Shown here piece by piece: positions 48,478-56,864 of a stretch of DNA of 64,000 bases. The DNA lies in contig NZ_LT960614.1 of the NCBI RefSeq assembly GCF_900231165.1, positions 5,162,001 to 5,226,000 on the forward strand, read 5' to 3'. The notes under the pieces were generated by a model. That model saw only the letters and a program-made list of their open reading frames with translations. It did no database searches and was not told where the DNA came from. A program made the position numbers and the translations under genes. This stretch comes from Hartmannibacter diazotrophicus. Its GTDB lineage: Bacteria; Pseudomonadota; Alphaproteobacteria; Rhizobiales; Pleomorphomonadaceae. Position 1 is the stretch's first letter. Each line of letters opens with the position of its first letter.

Positions 48478-48999
48478 TTACTCGCCAGCCTTCAGGAAGA
48501 TCTGGCTGCGGCTGAGATAGACGCGCTTGCCGTTGCTGCCCGCCACCAGCACCAGATCGCGCAGGCCCGGGGGAACGCCCTCGGCGCTGGCCGCGTATTG
48601 TCCGCCGCCGGCGGTGGCAAGGTCAAGGACGACGTCCCGGCGCCGGTCGGCCGGATGCTCCAGCGTCACGTTGACGTCGAGGCCGTAGATCGGCTTGCCG
48701 TCCGGCCCGGTGAAGCTGGCGGTGACGGTCAGGTCGCCGTTGGCCGCAAGGGCGGGATGCGCGTTGACGGTCCACTGCCGTGCCGCCTGCTCCTGCGCCT
48801 CGGCCATCTGCTCGGGAAACTCCTGGCCGGCCTTGTAGGAGCTTTCCACTTCCAGACCGGAGAAGGTCGATTCGGCCCAATAGACGAGGGCGGCGTTGGC
48901 GGCGAAGATGATCCCGAAGAAGCCGAAGAGGATGTAGAGCACGTGCCGGCCGGTGAGGGCGCCGGAAGGGCGGGCGGGCTTGGACATGATGTCTGCCAT
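48478..48999 (-). CDS. ccoH: Cbb3 oxidase assembly protein CcoH/FixH
   Basis: This 173-aa protein is an assembly factor that associates with cbb3 oxidase subunits in the inner membrane. A single N-terminal span (about 20-44, VLYILFGFFGIIFAANAALVYW) anchors a periplasmic FixH domain. The conserved segment YKAGQEFPEQMAEAQEQAARQWTV follows it. An Ig-like beta domain with LDVNVTLEHPADRRRD ends the protein. It lies between ccoG and ccoI on the same strand. Confidence 0.95.
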   Translation of the reverse strand: MADIMSKPARPSGALTGRHVLYILFGFFGIIFAANAALVYWAESTFSGLEVESSYKAGQEFPEQMAEAQEQAARQWTVNAHPALAANGDLTVTASFTGPDGKPIYGLDVNVTLEHPADRRRDVVLDLATAGGGQYAASAEGVPPGLRDLVLVAGSNGKRVYLSRSQIFLKAGE

Positions 49000-49124
49000 C
49001 GGGTTTGTCCCTGACTGTCTTGACCGGACCGCAACGACCGGTCATGGAAGGCTTTGATTGCCGGGAAATGCCAGCCGCCCGGCCCCTTCGGTGGGAAGAG
49101 ACCGGGCGGATGCGACGTGTTGGT

Positions 49125-50573
49125 CTACCGGGTGCGGAAGAAGTCGCCCGCCGCGGCCCGTTCGCCGCTCGCGCTGTCGATCACGTGGAAGGTGATGTCG
49201 GTCGACTTGTGCAGCTTGGCATCGGGAGCGGTGATGAGCAGGACGCGGACTTCTTCCGTTGAATCGGGCTTCACCGAAACCACGGGCCAGCCGCCGACGG
49301 AGATGCTGCTGCCGACGGCCTCCACCTTCGTATCCGTGGGCAGTCCGCTGACCGACAGGAGGAAGTCGCGCTGGAGCGGCCGCTTGTTGAGGATGCGGAT
49401 GGTGTAGCCGTTGCGCACGCCGCCGTCGGAAAGGTTGACGAAGATCGGATTGCGGTCGTGCAGCACGTTGATGCCGACGAAGGAACGCGTCGCGAGCGCA
49501 TAGAGCATCACCGAGCCGACGATGGCAATGACGGCCGCGTAAAGCACCGTGCGCGGCCGCACCAGCCGGTAGATCGGGTTGAGACCCTGGGCGCGGCGCT
49601 CGATGTTCATGTCGGTGTCGTAGGCGATCAGCCCTTCCTCGCGGCCGAGCTTCGCCATCACGTTGTCGCAGGCGTCGATGCACAGGCTGCACTGGATGCA
49701 GCCGAGCTGCACGCCCTCGCGGATGTCGACGCCCGTGGGGCAGACGACGACGCACTGGTTGCAGTCGACGCAGTCGCCGGCCGGCTCGCCCGCGGCCCGT
49801 GCCTTGTCCGCTCGCTTGGCCGACATGCGCGGTTCGCCGCGATCGGTGCGGTAGGTGACGTTGAGCGCCCACTCGTCGGTGAGCGCTGCCTGGATGCGCG
49901 GCCAGGGGCACATGTAGAGGCACACCTGCTCGCGCATGTGGCCGGCGAGCGCGTAGGTGGTGAAGGTCAGGATCGCGATCCAGAGATAGGCCGAGACGGG
50001 TGCCTGGCCGGTCGCCAGATCCTTCACCAGCGTCGGCGCGTCGGCGAAATAGAGCACCCACGCGCCGCCGGTCCACCAGGCGATCATCAGCCAGCTGACG
50101 TGCTTGGCGGCGCGCTTGGCGATCTTGCTCGCCGTCCACGGTGCCTTGTCGAGCAGCATGCGTGCGCGCCGGTCGCCCTCGATCTTGCTTTCCACATAGA
50201 GGAAGAGGTCGGTCCAGACCGTCTGCGGGCAGAGATAGCCGCACCAGACGCGGCCTGCGAGCGCGTTCATCAGGAACAGCGCCAGCGCGGCGAGGATCAG
50301 GAGGCCGGTGAGGTAATAGACTTCCTGCGGCCAGATCTCGATGAAGAAGAAATAGGCGCGCCGGCCGGCCATGTCGACGAGAACGGCCTGGTCGGGTGCG
50401 TTCGGCCCCCGGTCCCAGCGCACGAAGGGCAGGAAATAGTAGATGCCGAGCGTGATGAAGAGGACGGCCCACTTGATGGTCCGCTGGCGCCCCTTCACGG
50501 ATTGCGGATAGATCTTCCTCGCCGAGGCGTAGAGGACCTCTTCATCCGGATGCTCGTTGTTGTGAACGTTCAT
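49125..50573 (-). CDS. ccoG: Cbb3 oxidase accessory protein CcoG/FixG (RdxA), 4Fe-4S membrane protein
   Basis: This 482-aa membrane iron-sulfur protein is implicated in copper reduction for cbb3 oxidase assembly. Several membrane spans occupy about 35-220. WCGYLCPQTVWTDLF is characteristic of the N-terminal half. Two 4Fe-4S clusters are predicted from CVDCNQCVVVCPTG and CIQCSLCIDACD, and a C-terminal Ig-like domain follows (about 360-482). It is the first gene of ccoGHIS, with an FNR-type half-matching box about 130 bp upstream, and is divergent from msrB. Confidence 0.96.
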   Translation of the reverse strand: MNVHNNEHPDEEVLYASARKIYPQSVKGRQRTIKWAVLFITLGIYYFLPFVRWDRGPNAPDQAVLVDMAGRRAYFFFIEIWPQEVYYLTGLLILAALALFLMNALAGRVWCGYLCPQTVWTDLFLYVESKIEGDRRARMLLDKAPWTASKIAKRAAKHVSWLMIAWWTGGAWVLYFADAPTLVKDLATGQAPVSAYLWIAILTFTTYALAGHMREQVCLYMCPWPRIQAALTDEWALNVTYRTDRGEPRMSAKRADKARAAGEPAGDCVDCNQCVVVCPTGVDIREGVQLGCIQCSLCIDACDNVMAKLGREEGLIAYDTDMNIERRAQGLNPIYRLVRPRTVLYAAVIAIVGSVMLYALATRSFVGINVLHDRNPIFVNLSDGGVRNGYTIRILNKRPLQRDFLLSVSGLPTDTKVEAVGSSISVGGWPVVSVKPDSTEEVRVLLITAPDAKLHKSTDITFHVIDSASGERAAAGDFFRTR

Positions 50574-50961
50574 TCGTCGATCCCTCCTCGGATCGCGCAG
50601 CCCGGGGTTTGGCCGAAGGCCACCGGGTCAAACATAAGCGCGCGGGAAATCCCGTCTTTTCGCGCCTTTGGCTCTTCATCGCAGAAAACGGGGCCGTCTG
50701 CCTTGCGCTAAATCAAGTTCAATATTTGCGCATATAATGAAATAAGACGTTTCGTCCTCCGTCCCCTCGTGCTGTCCCAGGCCAGTCGTGCTGGATCGCC
50801 AGCTCTTGCCGACGGCCAGCCGTTTCCGACAGTCAGCCTCACCGGCTTGTGAAGAGACGTGTTTGGCCAACGGCGGCCGAACGCGGCAATCTGGGGCAAA
50901 GCGAGTGCCGTTCCGGTCCGGAGCGGCCACGAACAATTGCCGGGGGACGGGAGGAAACCTC
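50574..50961. other. Divergent ccoG/msrB regulatory region
   Basis: The 388-bp spacer contains one FNR-type box (50703-50716) in an AT-rich patch. No gene supported. GGAGGAAA just before 50962 is the msrB ribosome-binding site. Confidence 0.55.
50703..50716. promoter_or_regulatory. FNR/FixK-type box upstream of ccoG
   Basis: TTGCGCTAAATCAA (reverse complement TTGATTTAGCGCAA) has one perfect TTGAT half-site and one weaker half. It lies about 130 bp upstream of ccoG and 246 bp upstream of msrB. Confidence 0.55.
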
Positions 50962-51489
50962 ATGAATCGCCAGGAACGGACCGATCCGACGCGGCGCAGG
51001 CTGCTGGGCGCCGGCGGGATTTTCGCGGCCGTGCTGGCCGGGGTCGGCGCGAGCCGTTTCCTGACGGCGGACGAGGCGCGGGCCGCCAGCTTCGAGGTGA
51101 CGCACACCAAGGAGGAATGGCGCAAGCGCCTGACGCCGATGCAATATCGCGTGCTGCGCAACCACGACACCGAGCGCCCCGGCTCAAGCCCGCTCGATCA
51201 CGAGAAACGGGCCGGCATCTTCCACTGCGCCGGCTGCGATCTGCCGCTCTTTTCGTCAAAGACGAAATACGACAGCGGCACCGGCTGGCCGAGCTTCTAT
51301 GCGCCGCTGCCGAACGCCATCGGCACGCAGGAGGACAACACGCTGTTCATGACCCGCACGGAGGTTCACTGCCGGCGCTGCGGCGGTCATCTCGGTCATG
51401 TCTTCGACGACGGCCCACCGCCGACCGGCAAGCGCTATTGCATGAACGGCGTGGCGATGACCTTCAAGCCGGACGAGACGGTGGGCTGA
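50962..51489 (+). CDS. msrB: Peptide methionine (R)-S-oxide reductase with Tat-like N-terminus
   Basis: This 175-aa enzyme repairs methionine-R-sulfoxide in proteins. Zinc-site cysteines are C89/C92 and C137/C140, and the catalytic Cys160 is in KRYCMNG. TGWPSF is conserved. The N-terminus carries an RRRLLGAGGIFAAVLAGVGA stretch (11-30) that resembles a twin-arginine signal or anchor, followed by Ala-rich sequence. The enzyme is therefore probably periplasmic, unlike E. coli MsrB. It is divergent from ccoG. ATG 50962 has GGAGG upstream. Confidence 0.92.
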   Translation: MNRQERTDPTRRRLLGAGGIFAAVLAGVGASRFLTADEARAASFEVTHTKEEWRKRLTPMQYRVLRNHDTERPGSSPLDHEKRAGIFHCAGCDLPLFSSKTKYDSGTGWPSFYAPLPNAIGTQEDNTLFMTRTEVHCRRCGGHLGHVFDDGPPPTGKRYCMNGVAMTFKPDETVG

Positions 51490-51497
51490 GACAGGAG

Positions 51498-51833
51498 CTA
51501 ATGGTCGAAACGCAGTGCGTCCGCAACGATCTCGGTGAGGATGGTTGATCCGTCAGCCTTGTAGATTTCAAGTTCGTCGATCTTTCCGCCCACCACATGC
51601 AGCAGAAAAAAGATGGGGACTCCATCAATGTCATCAATGGTACCCGTGACCGGGACGCGCTCATTGATTTCGATGGAGAAGGACGGGGCGATATGGAATT
51701 TCAGGCTGCCTTCCTCGTCGAGTTCGGTGACTTTGGCCGCAGCGAGTTGAAGCAGAAGGCTCGATTCGATAGCCGGCAGGTGCGCGAAAAGGGCTTCAAG
51801 CAGCGATCGTTCGCGGTCAGTGACAGGTCGCAT
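51498..51833 (-). CDS. Hypothetical protein (possible DUF6984-type)
   Basis: This 111-aa protein begins MRPVTDRERSLLEALFAHLP and has a beta-rich C-terminal half with DDIDGVPIFFLL and GKIDELEIYKADGS. This arrangement recalls the DUF6984 family, but I am not certain. No catalytic motif, signal or membrane span is seen. It is convergent with msrB (8-bp gap) and 33 bp from mazF on the same strand. It may be part of the same small insertion as the toxin-antitoxin pair. Confidence 0.6.
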   Translation of the reverse strand: MRPVTDRERSLLEALFAHLPAIESSLLLQLAAAKVTELDEEGSLKFHIAPSFSIEINERVPVTGTIDDIDGVPIFFLLHVVGGKIDELEIYKADGSTILTEIVADALRFDH

Positions 51834-51866
51834 TGGAAATTCTCTCTGCTTGAACGCGACGGAAAA

Positions 51867-52190
51867 TCAGCCGAAGCCTAAGAAGAGCGCCAGAGATCGA
51901 TTGACGGCCACCAAGAGGTCATTGTCGAGACGACCGAAGGGCGCGGACAGTTTTTCCCGCCTGACAGTCATGATCTTGTCGATCATGATTTGAGAGGGTT
52001 TGTTGAGGCCATTTTCAGGTGTCGGGTCTACGCGGATACGGATGAGCGGCGCGTCAATCAGCGTGCCGGAGAGCAAGAGAACCGTGACCGTAGCGGAGGC
52101 CTCGAATTGGTCCGATTGGACGATCAAAGCCGGTCTTGGTTTGCCGAAATCTCCGGAGATCGCGACTGTTACGAGGTCTCCTCGCCTCAT
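51867..52190 (-). CDS. mazF: MazF/PemK-family toxin
   Basis: This is a predicted sequence-specific endoribonuclease toxin of 107 aa. The MazF fold is recognisable from the N-terminal RRGDLVTVAISGDFGKPRPALIVQSD block, the LLLSGTLIDAPLIRI strand and the C-terminal PSQIMIDKIMTVRREKL segment. It overlaps the upstream antitoxin gene by 4 bp (ATGA), the usual type II toxin-antitoxin arrangement. Confidence 0.88.
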   Translation of the reverse strand: MRRGDLVTVAISGDFGKPRPALIVQSDQFEASATVTVLLLSGTLIDAPLIRIRVDPTPENGLNKPSQIMIDKIMTVRREKLSAPFGRLDNDLLVAVNRSLALFLGFG

Positions 52191-52408
52191 TCTTCTGGCT
52201 CAGCCAGTTCCGCGAGAGCCGTATCGAGAATGTCCGTCAGTTCCGCATCGGCCGCGTCTGATTGGGCGGCAAGCAGGGCCTGCCTGCGGCATTCGTCGGC
52301 AAAGCCCGGACGCCTGTTGTCGGGAACCCAGATCTGGATCGGGCGCAGGCCGGCGGCTCTCAGAGCTTGCCGGCGCCGTTCGACCCGCTCATTGACGGAA
52401 GACGGCAT
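52187..52408 (-). CDS. mazE: MazE-type antitoxin
   Basis: This 73-aa protein precedes the toxin and overlaps it by 4 bp. The N-terminal SSVNERVERRRQALRAAGLRPIQIWVPD is characteristic of antitoxin MazE-like ribbon-helix-helix proteins. The acidic, Ala-rich C-terminus is expected to wrap the toxin. It probably autoregulates the pair. Confidence 0.85.
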   Translation of the reverse strand: MPSSVNERVERRRQALRAAGLRPIQIWVPDNRRPGFADECRRQALLAAQSDAADAELTDILDTALAELAEPEE

Positions 52409-52501
52409 CTCATTTCTCCATTCGTTACATGTAACGTAGTGAAGAAACTGAGGAAGTCAACGGTATGCCTCTACAGACAAGAGGTTTGGCCAGCGCAGAT
52501 C

Positions 52502-53092
52502 TCACTCCCCCTTCCGCCCCAATCCTGCAATCTTCGCCAGGATCTTCTCTGAGGTGTCCGCCTTCAATTCCTCCACCATGCCTATGTAGGTCTTTCGGAC
52601 CGGCCCCATGCCGACGAATTTGAGGATGTTGCGCTCCATCATCTTCACGCCGTGGGCGAGGAAGAAGAAGCGGTAGGCGAAGGCCGGCATGCCCATGGTC
52701 ACAATGAGGCGCACCGAGCGCCCCTTGAGTTTTCCCTTCGGCCAGCCCCCCGGGGCATCCTCGAAGGCGAAGGCCGGCCTCAGGGTCTGTTCCAGAAGGC
52801 CGCGCAGGAGCGCCGGCATGCCGCCGAGCCAGAGCGGGAAGACGATGACCAGATGGTCTGCGGCAAGGAGGGCCGCCTGAACGTCGGCGATCGTTGCGGG
52901 CGGTTCGCCTTCGCGAAAGTCGGCGGCCGACCGCAGCAGGGGAAAGTCGAGCCCGGCAAGGTCGATCCTTCGGACCGTGTGGCCGGCCGCCGTGGCCGCC
53001 TGTCCATAGGCGTCGGCAAGGGCATGGCAGAGATGGCTCTTGTCGGGGTCGGGGTGTCCGTCGAGAAGCAGGATCGATCGCGGCATGGTCAT
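52502..53092 (-). CDS. Flavodoxin-fold NAD(P)H dehydrogenase (quinone) family protein
   Basis: This 196-aa protein is of the flavodoxin_2/NQO family of FMN-dependent NAD(P)H:quinone or azo reductases. The N-terminal phosphate-binding segment is ILLLDGHPDPDKSHLCHALADAY, and the family block DHLVIVFPLWLGGMPALLRG is at about 90-110. No signal or membrane span. The substrate is unknown. It is separated from ccoP by the ccoP terminator and from the mazE gene by about 90 bp. Confidence 0.88.
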   Translation of the reverse strand: MTMPRSILLLDGHPDPDKSHLCHALADAYGQAATAAGHTVRRIDLAGLDFPLLRSAADFREGEPPATIADVQAALLAADHLVIVFPLWLGGMPALLRGLLEQTLRPAFAFEDAPGGWPKGKLKGRSVRLIVTMGMPAFAYRFFFLAHGVKMMERNILKFVGMGPVRKTYIGMVEELKADTSEKILAKIAGLGRKGE

Positions 53093-53155
53093 CCTCGCCT
53101 GGTGCTGGATGGGGACCTCGTGTCCCGGTCAAGACAAGCATCATGTCGGTGAAAT

Positions 53156-53188
53156 GAAAAACCGCCCGGACATCGCTGTCCAGACGGT
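53156..53188 (-). terminator. Intrinsic terminator after ccoP
   Basis: On the minus strand a 12-bp stem (plus-strand arms 53161-53172 and 53177-53188, tolerating two G-U pairs) is followed by a T-run. It lies 30 bp past the ccoP stop and ends the ccoNOQP operon. Confidence 0.75.
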
Positions 53189-53217
53189 CAGGTGGTGCGC
53201 ACGATTATTGTTATGAT

Positions 53218-54090
53218 TTACTGGCCGCCGCCGAGGTTGTGGACATAGATCGCCAGCGACTTGATGGTCACCGGGTCGAGCTTGCCACCCCAGGTCGGCA
53301 TCACGCCCTTGCGGGCATTCGTGACCGTCTCGATGACGGAGGCCTCGTCCGAGCCGTAGAGCCAGATGGCGTCGTTGAGGCGCGGGGCGCCGAGTTCCTG
53401 CATGCCCTCGCCATTCTCGCCATGGCAGGAGGCGCAGTTGTCGGCGAAGACCTGCGCGCCAGCCTTGAGGTCCACGTCGGCCGGAACCTCGAGGCCCGAC
53501 AGCGAGCGGACATAGTCGGCGACCTGACGGATCTGCGTCTTGTCGAGCAGTTCGTCGCGGCCGAAGGCGGGCATCTGGGTGTCACGGGTGTCCTCGCTCG
53601 TGGAGCGGATACCCACCGTGATGGTTTCCTGGATCGCCTCCAGAGAACCGCCCCAGAGCCAGTCGTCGTCCTGCAGGTTCGGGTAGCCGACGGAGCCGGT
53701 TGCGCCCGAGCCGTGGCAGGGAGCGCAATTGTCGCCGAAGGCGGCCTTGCCGTTGGCCATTGCGAAGGCGAGCTCGTCCGGGTTCGCCTGGATCTGCTCC
53801 AGGCTGGCGTCGGCCAGACCCTTGCCTTCGACGGCCCGGGCATCCACGCCGGCCTGGTAGTTCGCCAGCGCTGCGGCGCGCTGCGAATAGCCGAGGACGC
53901 CGCGGGTGTAGTCGGTCATCAGCGGCCAGGACGGATAGACCACATAGTAGCCGATCGCCCAGACGATGCTGGCGTAGAAGACGTAGAGCCACCACTTGGG
54001 AAGCGGGTTGTTGAGCTCCTTGATCCCGTCCCACTCGTGACCGGTGGTGGAGACGCCGGAGACGTCGTCGATGTCATCATGATGAGCCAT
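53218..54090 (-). CDS. ccoP: Cbb3-type cytochrome c oxidase subunit CcoP (diheme)
   Basis: This membrane-bound diheme c subunit delivers electrons to CcoO/CcoN in the high-affinity cbb3 oxidase. The 290-aa protein has an N-terminal span (about 31-52, PKWWLYVFYASIVWAIGYY), followed by two cytochrome c domains. The heme-binding sites are C122-C125-H126 (CAPCH) and C219-C222-H223 (CASCH). The N-terminal HEWDGIKELNNPLP is the CcoP signature. It begins 3 bp after the ccoQ stop. Confidence 0.96.
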   Translation of the reverse strand: MAHHDDIDDVSGVSTTGHEWDGIKELNNPLPKWWLYVFYASIVWAIGYYVVYPSWPLMTDYTRGVLGYSQRAAALANYQAGVDARAVEGKGLADASLEQIQANPDELAFAMANGKAAFGDNCAPCHGSGATGSVGYPNLQDDDWLWGGSLEAIQETITVGIRSTSEDTRDTQMPAFGRDELLDKTQIRQVADYVRSLSGLEVPADVDLKAGAQVFADNCASCHGENGEGMQELGAPRLNDAIWLYGSDEASVIETVTNARKGVMPTWGGKLDPVTIKSLAIYVHNLGGGQ

Positions 54091-54093
54091 GGC

Positions 54094-54249
54094 TCAATCC
54101 TCACTGAGCGGAATGCGGGAGGCCTCGTCGAAGCTCTTCTTGTTCTTCGGCCAGATCGCGTAGGCGACGACGGCCATGAAGATCGCGAAGAAGTAGACCA
54201 GACCCCAGGTCTGGGCGAAGCCGGCGAAATGTTCGTAGGTCCAGTTCAT
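54094..54249 (-). CDS. ccoQ: Cbb3-type cytochrome oxidase subunit CcoQ
   Basis: This is a small membrane subunit of 51 aa that stabilises the cbb3 complex. It begins MNWTYEHFAGFAQTWGLVYF, has one span (about 14-33), and ends with WPKNKKSFDEASRIPLSED, matching CcoQ. It is located between ccoO and ccoP, 10 bp after the ccoO stop. Confidence 0.93.
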   Translation of the reverse strand: MNWTYEHFAGFAQTWGLVYFFAIFMAVVAYAIWPKNKKSFDEASRIPLSED

Positions 54250-54259
54250 CCGATCCTCC

Positions 54260-54994
54260 TCAGCGCAGGTTGGCTTTGTCGTCGTAGGTGGAGAAGTCGA
54301 CCATCGTGCCGAGCACCTGCAGGTAGGCGATCAGGGCGTCGAGTTCGGTCACCTTGGACGGGTCGCCGTCGAAGTCGCGGACCACGGCCTTCGGATAGCG
54401 GGCGAGGAAGGCATCCACGCTGTCGCTGTCCGGATTGACCTGGGTCTGGATGTCGAGACGGGCGTTCTCGATCATCTCGTCGGTGTAGGGCACGCCGACG
54501 ACACGGTTCGCCTTCAGATCGTCGGCGATCCGCTCTTCCTTGAGCAGGGCCGTCGCGAGGAAGGGATAGCCGGGCATCACCGAGGCCGGGACCACCTGAC
54601 GCGGGTCGATCAGGTGATCGCGGTGCCACTCGTCCGAATACTTGCCGCCGACGCGGGCGAGATCCGGACCGGTCCGCTTGGAGCCCCACTGGAACGGGTG
54701 GTCGTACTGGGATTCCGCCGCCAGGGAGAAGTGGCCGTAGCGCTCGATCTCGTCGCGCATCGGGCGGATCATCTGGCTGTGGCACAGATAGCACCCTTCG
54801 CGGATGTAGACGTTGCGGCCGGCCAGCTCCAGCGGCGTGTAGGGCCTGACGCCGTCGACCACCTCGATCGTCGACTTCAGATAGAAGAGCGGCACGATCT
54901 CGACGAGGCCACCGATGGCGACTGCGATGAGGATGCCGACGAGAAGAAGGATCGAGTTCTTCTCAAGCACCTGATGCTTTGCAAAGACAGACAT
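54260..54994 (-). CDS. ccoO: Cbb3-type cytochrome c oxidase subunit CcoO (monoheme)
   Basis: This 244-aa monoheme c subunit is membrane anchored (span about 13-38). The heme site is C68-C71-H72 in [10 protein letters not shown]. The axial methionine is in the later VMPGYPFL segment. [16 protein letters not shown] is conserved. ATG 54994 follows the ccoN stop by 11 bp; a longer start at 55009 would overlap ccoN. It is the second gene of ccoNOQP. Confidence 0.96.
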   Translation of the reverse strand: MSVFAKHQVLEKNSILLLVGILIAVAIGGLVEIVPLFYLKSTIEVVDGVRPYTPLELAGRNVYIREGCYLCHSQMIRPMRDEIERYGHFSLAAESQYDHPFQWGSKRTGPDLARVGGKYSDEWHRDHLIDPRQVVPASVMPGYPFLATALLKEERIADDLKANRVVGVPYTDEMIENARLDIQTQVNPDSDSVDAFLARYPKAVVRDFDGDPSKVTELDALIAYLQVLGTMVDFSTYDDKANLR

Positions 54995-55005
54995 GTCTGA
55001 TCCCC

Positions 55006-56628
55006 TCACTCGGCGGGAACGGCGGCCATCCCTGCGGAGGAGGCTTCCGCCTCCTCGCCGCTGGTGACGGTCTTGATGAGGTTGAAGGCCATGATCAGTG
55101 CGCCGGCGAGGAACAGGACGCCGCCAAGAGCTCGGATCATGTAATAGGGGTGCATCGCCTCGACGGTTTCGATGAAGGAGTATTCAAGGAAGCCGAGGTC
55201 GGTGTAGGCACGCCACATCAGGCCCTGCATGATACCCGACACCCACATGGAGGTGATGTAGAGCACGATGCCGAGGGTCGAGATCCAGAAGTGCCAGTCG
55301 ACCAGCTTCAGCGAATAGAGCTTCTTCTTCCACAGCCAGGGGATCAGGCAGTAGAGCGCGCCGAAGGAGATGTAGGCGACCCAGCCGAGCGCACCGGAGT
55401 GCACGTGGCCAATGGTCCAGTCGGTGTAGTGCGACAGCGAGTTCACCGACTTCACCGACATGAGCGGGCCTTCGAAGGTCGACATGCCGTAGAAGGCGAC
55501 GGAGACCACCATCAGGCGCAGCACCGGGTCGGTGCGAAGCTTGTCCCAGGCACCCGACAGCGTCATCAGACCGTTGATCATGCCGCCCCAGGAGGGCATC
55601 CACAGGATGATCGAGAAGGTCATGCCGAGGGTCGAGGCCCATTCGGGAAGAGCCGTGTAGTGCAGGTGGTGGGGACCGGCCCAGATGTAGATGAAGATCA
55701 GCGCCCAGAAGTGCACGATCGACAGCCGGTAGGAGTAGACCGGCCGCTCGGCGCGCTTCGGGATGAAGTAGTACATGATGGCGAGGAAGCCGGCGGTCAG
55801 GAAGAAGCCGACCGCGTTATGGCCGTACCACCACTGCACCAGCGCATCCTGCGTGCCCGAGAAGACCGCGTAGGACTTGACGCCGAACGGGGTGACCGGG
55901 ATCGACAGGTTGTTGACGATGTGCAGCATCGCGATCGTCACGATGAAGGCCAGATAGAACCAGTTCGCGACGTAGATGTGCGGTTCCTTGCGCTTCCACA
56001 GGGTCGCGAGGAAGACGAGCAGGTAGACCACCCAGACGATCGTCAGCCAGAGGTCGGCATACCATTCCGGCTCGGCATATTCGCGGCCCTCGGTGACGCC
56101 CAGCAGGTAGCCCGTGCCGGCGATCAGGATGAAGACGTTGTAGCCGATCATCACGAACCAGGGGGCGACGACGCCGGGCATGCGCACGCGGCTGGTGCGC
56201 TGGACGACATAGAAGGACGTCGCCAGCAGCACGTTGCCGCCGAAGGCGAAGATGACCGCCGAGGTGTGCAGCGGGCGCAGGCGTCCGAAGTTGGTCCAGG
56301 GCAGATCGAAGTTCAGCGCCGGAAAGGCAAGCTGGCTGGCGATGATCACGCCGACGAGGAAGCCGGCGATGCCCCAGAACATGGAGATGGCGGCGCCGAA
56401 CTTGACAGGGCCGAGGTTGTAGTTCGGCCGGCCGTTGATCTCGGCCGGAATGTCGACCGCGCCCTGCATGCGCCGGCGGACGATGTAGATGGCGCCTGCG
56501 CCCGTGGAGATCGCGCCGATCATGGCATGGAAGGCCATGACCTGATCCACCGCCTTGCCGGCGATGAAAAGGCAGACGAGCGCGAGGACGCCGAGGAGAA
56601 CGGTAAAGCCCGTTTCCTCGAAGGACAT
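55006..56628 (-). CDS. ccoN: Cbb3-type cytochrome c oxidase catalytic subunit CcoN
   Basis: This is the catalytic heme-copper subunit that reduces O2 at low concentration. About 540 aa and twelve membrane spans, with conserved histidines in [18 protein letters not shown](L)[10 protein letters not shown] (CuB region) and the [14 protein letters not shown] loop that carries heme ligands. ATG 56628 is preferred for the upstream AGGA; an ATG at 56655 has no ribosome-binding site. An FNR-type box lies 120 bp upstream. First gene of ccoNOQP. Confidence 0.96.
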   Translation of the reverse strand: MSFEETGFTVLLGVLALVCLFIAGKAVDQVMAFHAMIGAISTGAGAIYIVRRRMQGAVDIPAEINGRPNYNLGPVKFGAAISMFWGIAGFLVGVIIASQLAFPALNFDLPWTNFGRLRPLHTSAVIFAFGGNVLLATSFYVVQRTSRVRMPGVVAPWFVMIGYNVFILIAGTGYLLGVTEGREYAEPEWYADLWLTIVWVVYLLVFLATLWKRKEPHIYVANWFYLAFIVTIAMLHIVNNLSIPVTPFGVKSYAVFSGTQDALVQWWYGHNAVGFFLTAGFLAIMYYFIPKRAERPVYSYRLSIVHFWALIFIYIWAGPHHLHYTALPEWASTLGMTFSIILWMPSWGGMINGLMTLSGAWDKLRTDPVLRLMVVSVAFYGMSTFEGPLMSVKSVNSLSHYTDWTIGHVHSGALGWVAYISFGALYCLIPWLWKKKLYSLKLVDWHFWISTLGIVLYITSMWVSGIMQGLMWRAYTDLGFLEYSFIETVEAMHPYYMIRALGGVLFLAGALIMAFNLIKTVTSGEEAEASSAGMAAVPAE

Positions 56629-56747
56629 GGACTGTCCTGACCTTGAAGCTGTCATTTTTGTGCCCCGAAAGTCTGGTGATGGGAGCGCGCGGACGGGAAG
56701 AGCCCGCGCATCACTGTCCTGCTTAGGGGAGGGGGGCGGCAGCAGCC

Positions 56748-56761
56748 TTGACGCAGATCAA
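56748..56761. promoter_or_regulatory. FNR/FixK-type box upstream of ccoN
   Basis: TTGACGCAGATCAA fits TTGAY-N4-RTCAA in both halves and is 120 bp upstream of the ccoN start. This is the expected control site for a cbb3 operon. Confidence 0.8.
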
Positions 56762-56864
56762 CAGTTCGTGATTTTGGCGCGGCTGTGTTGCATTCATGGC
56801 CGTCTGCCGTCGAGACGTCGCACCCACGGCAGCGCCAGGGGCGATGACGGCGCGTTCGGCGGCC

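Noticed and set aside
56629-56655. Upstream ATG of ccoN at 56655
   Set aside because: No ribosome-binding site before it; ATG 56628 has AGGA upstream and gives the usual CcoN N-terminus.
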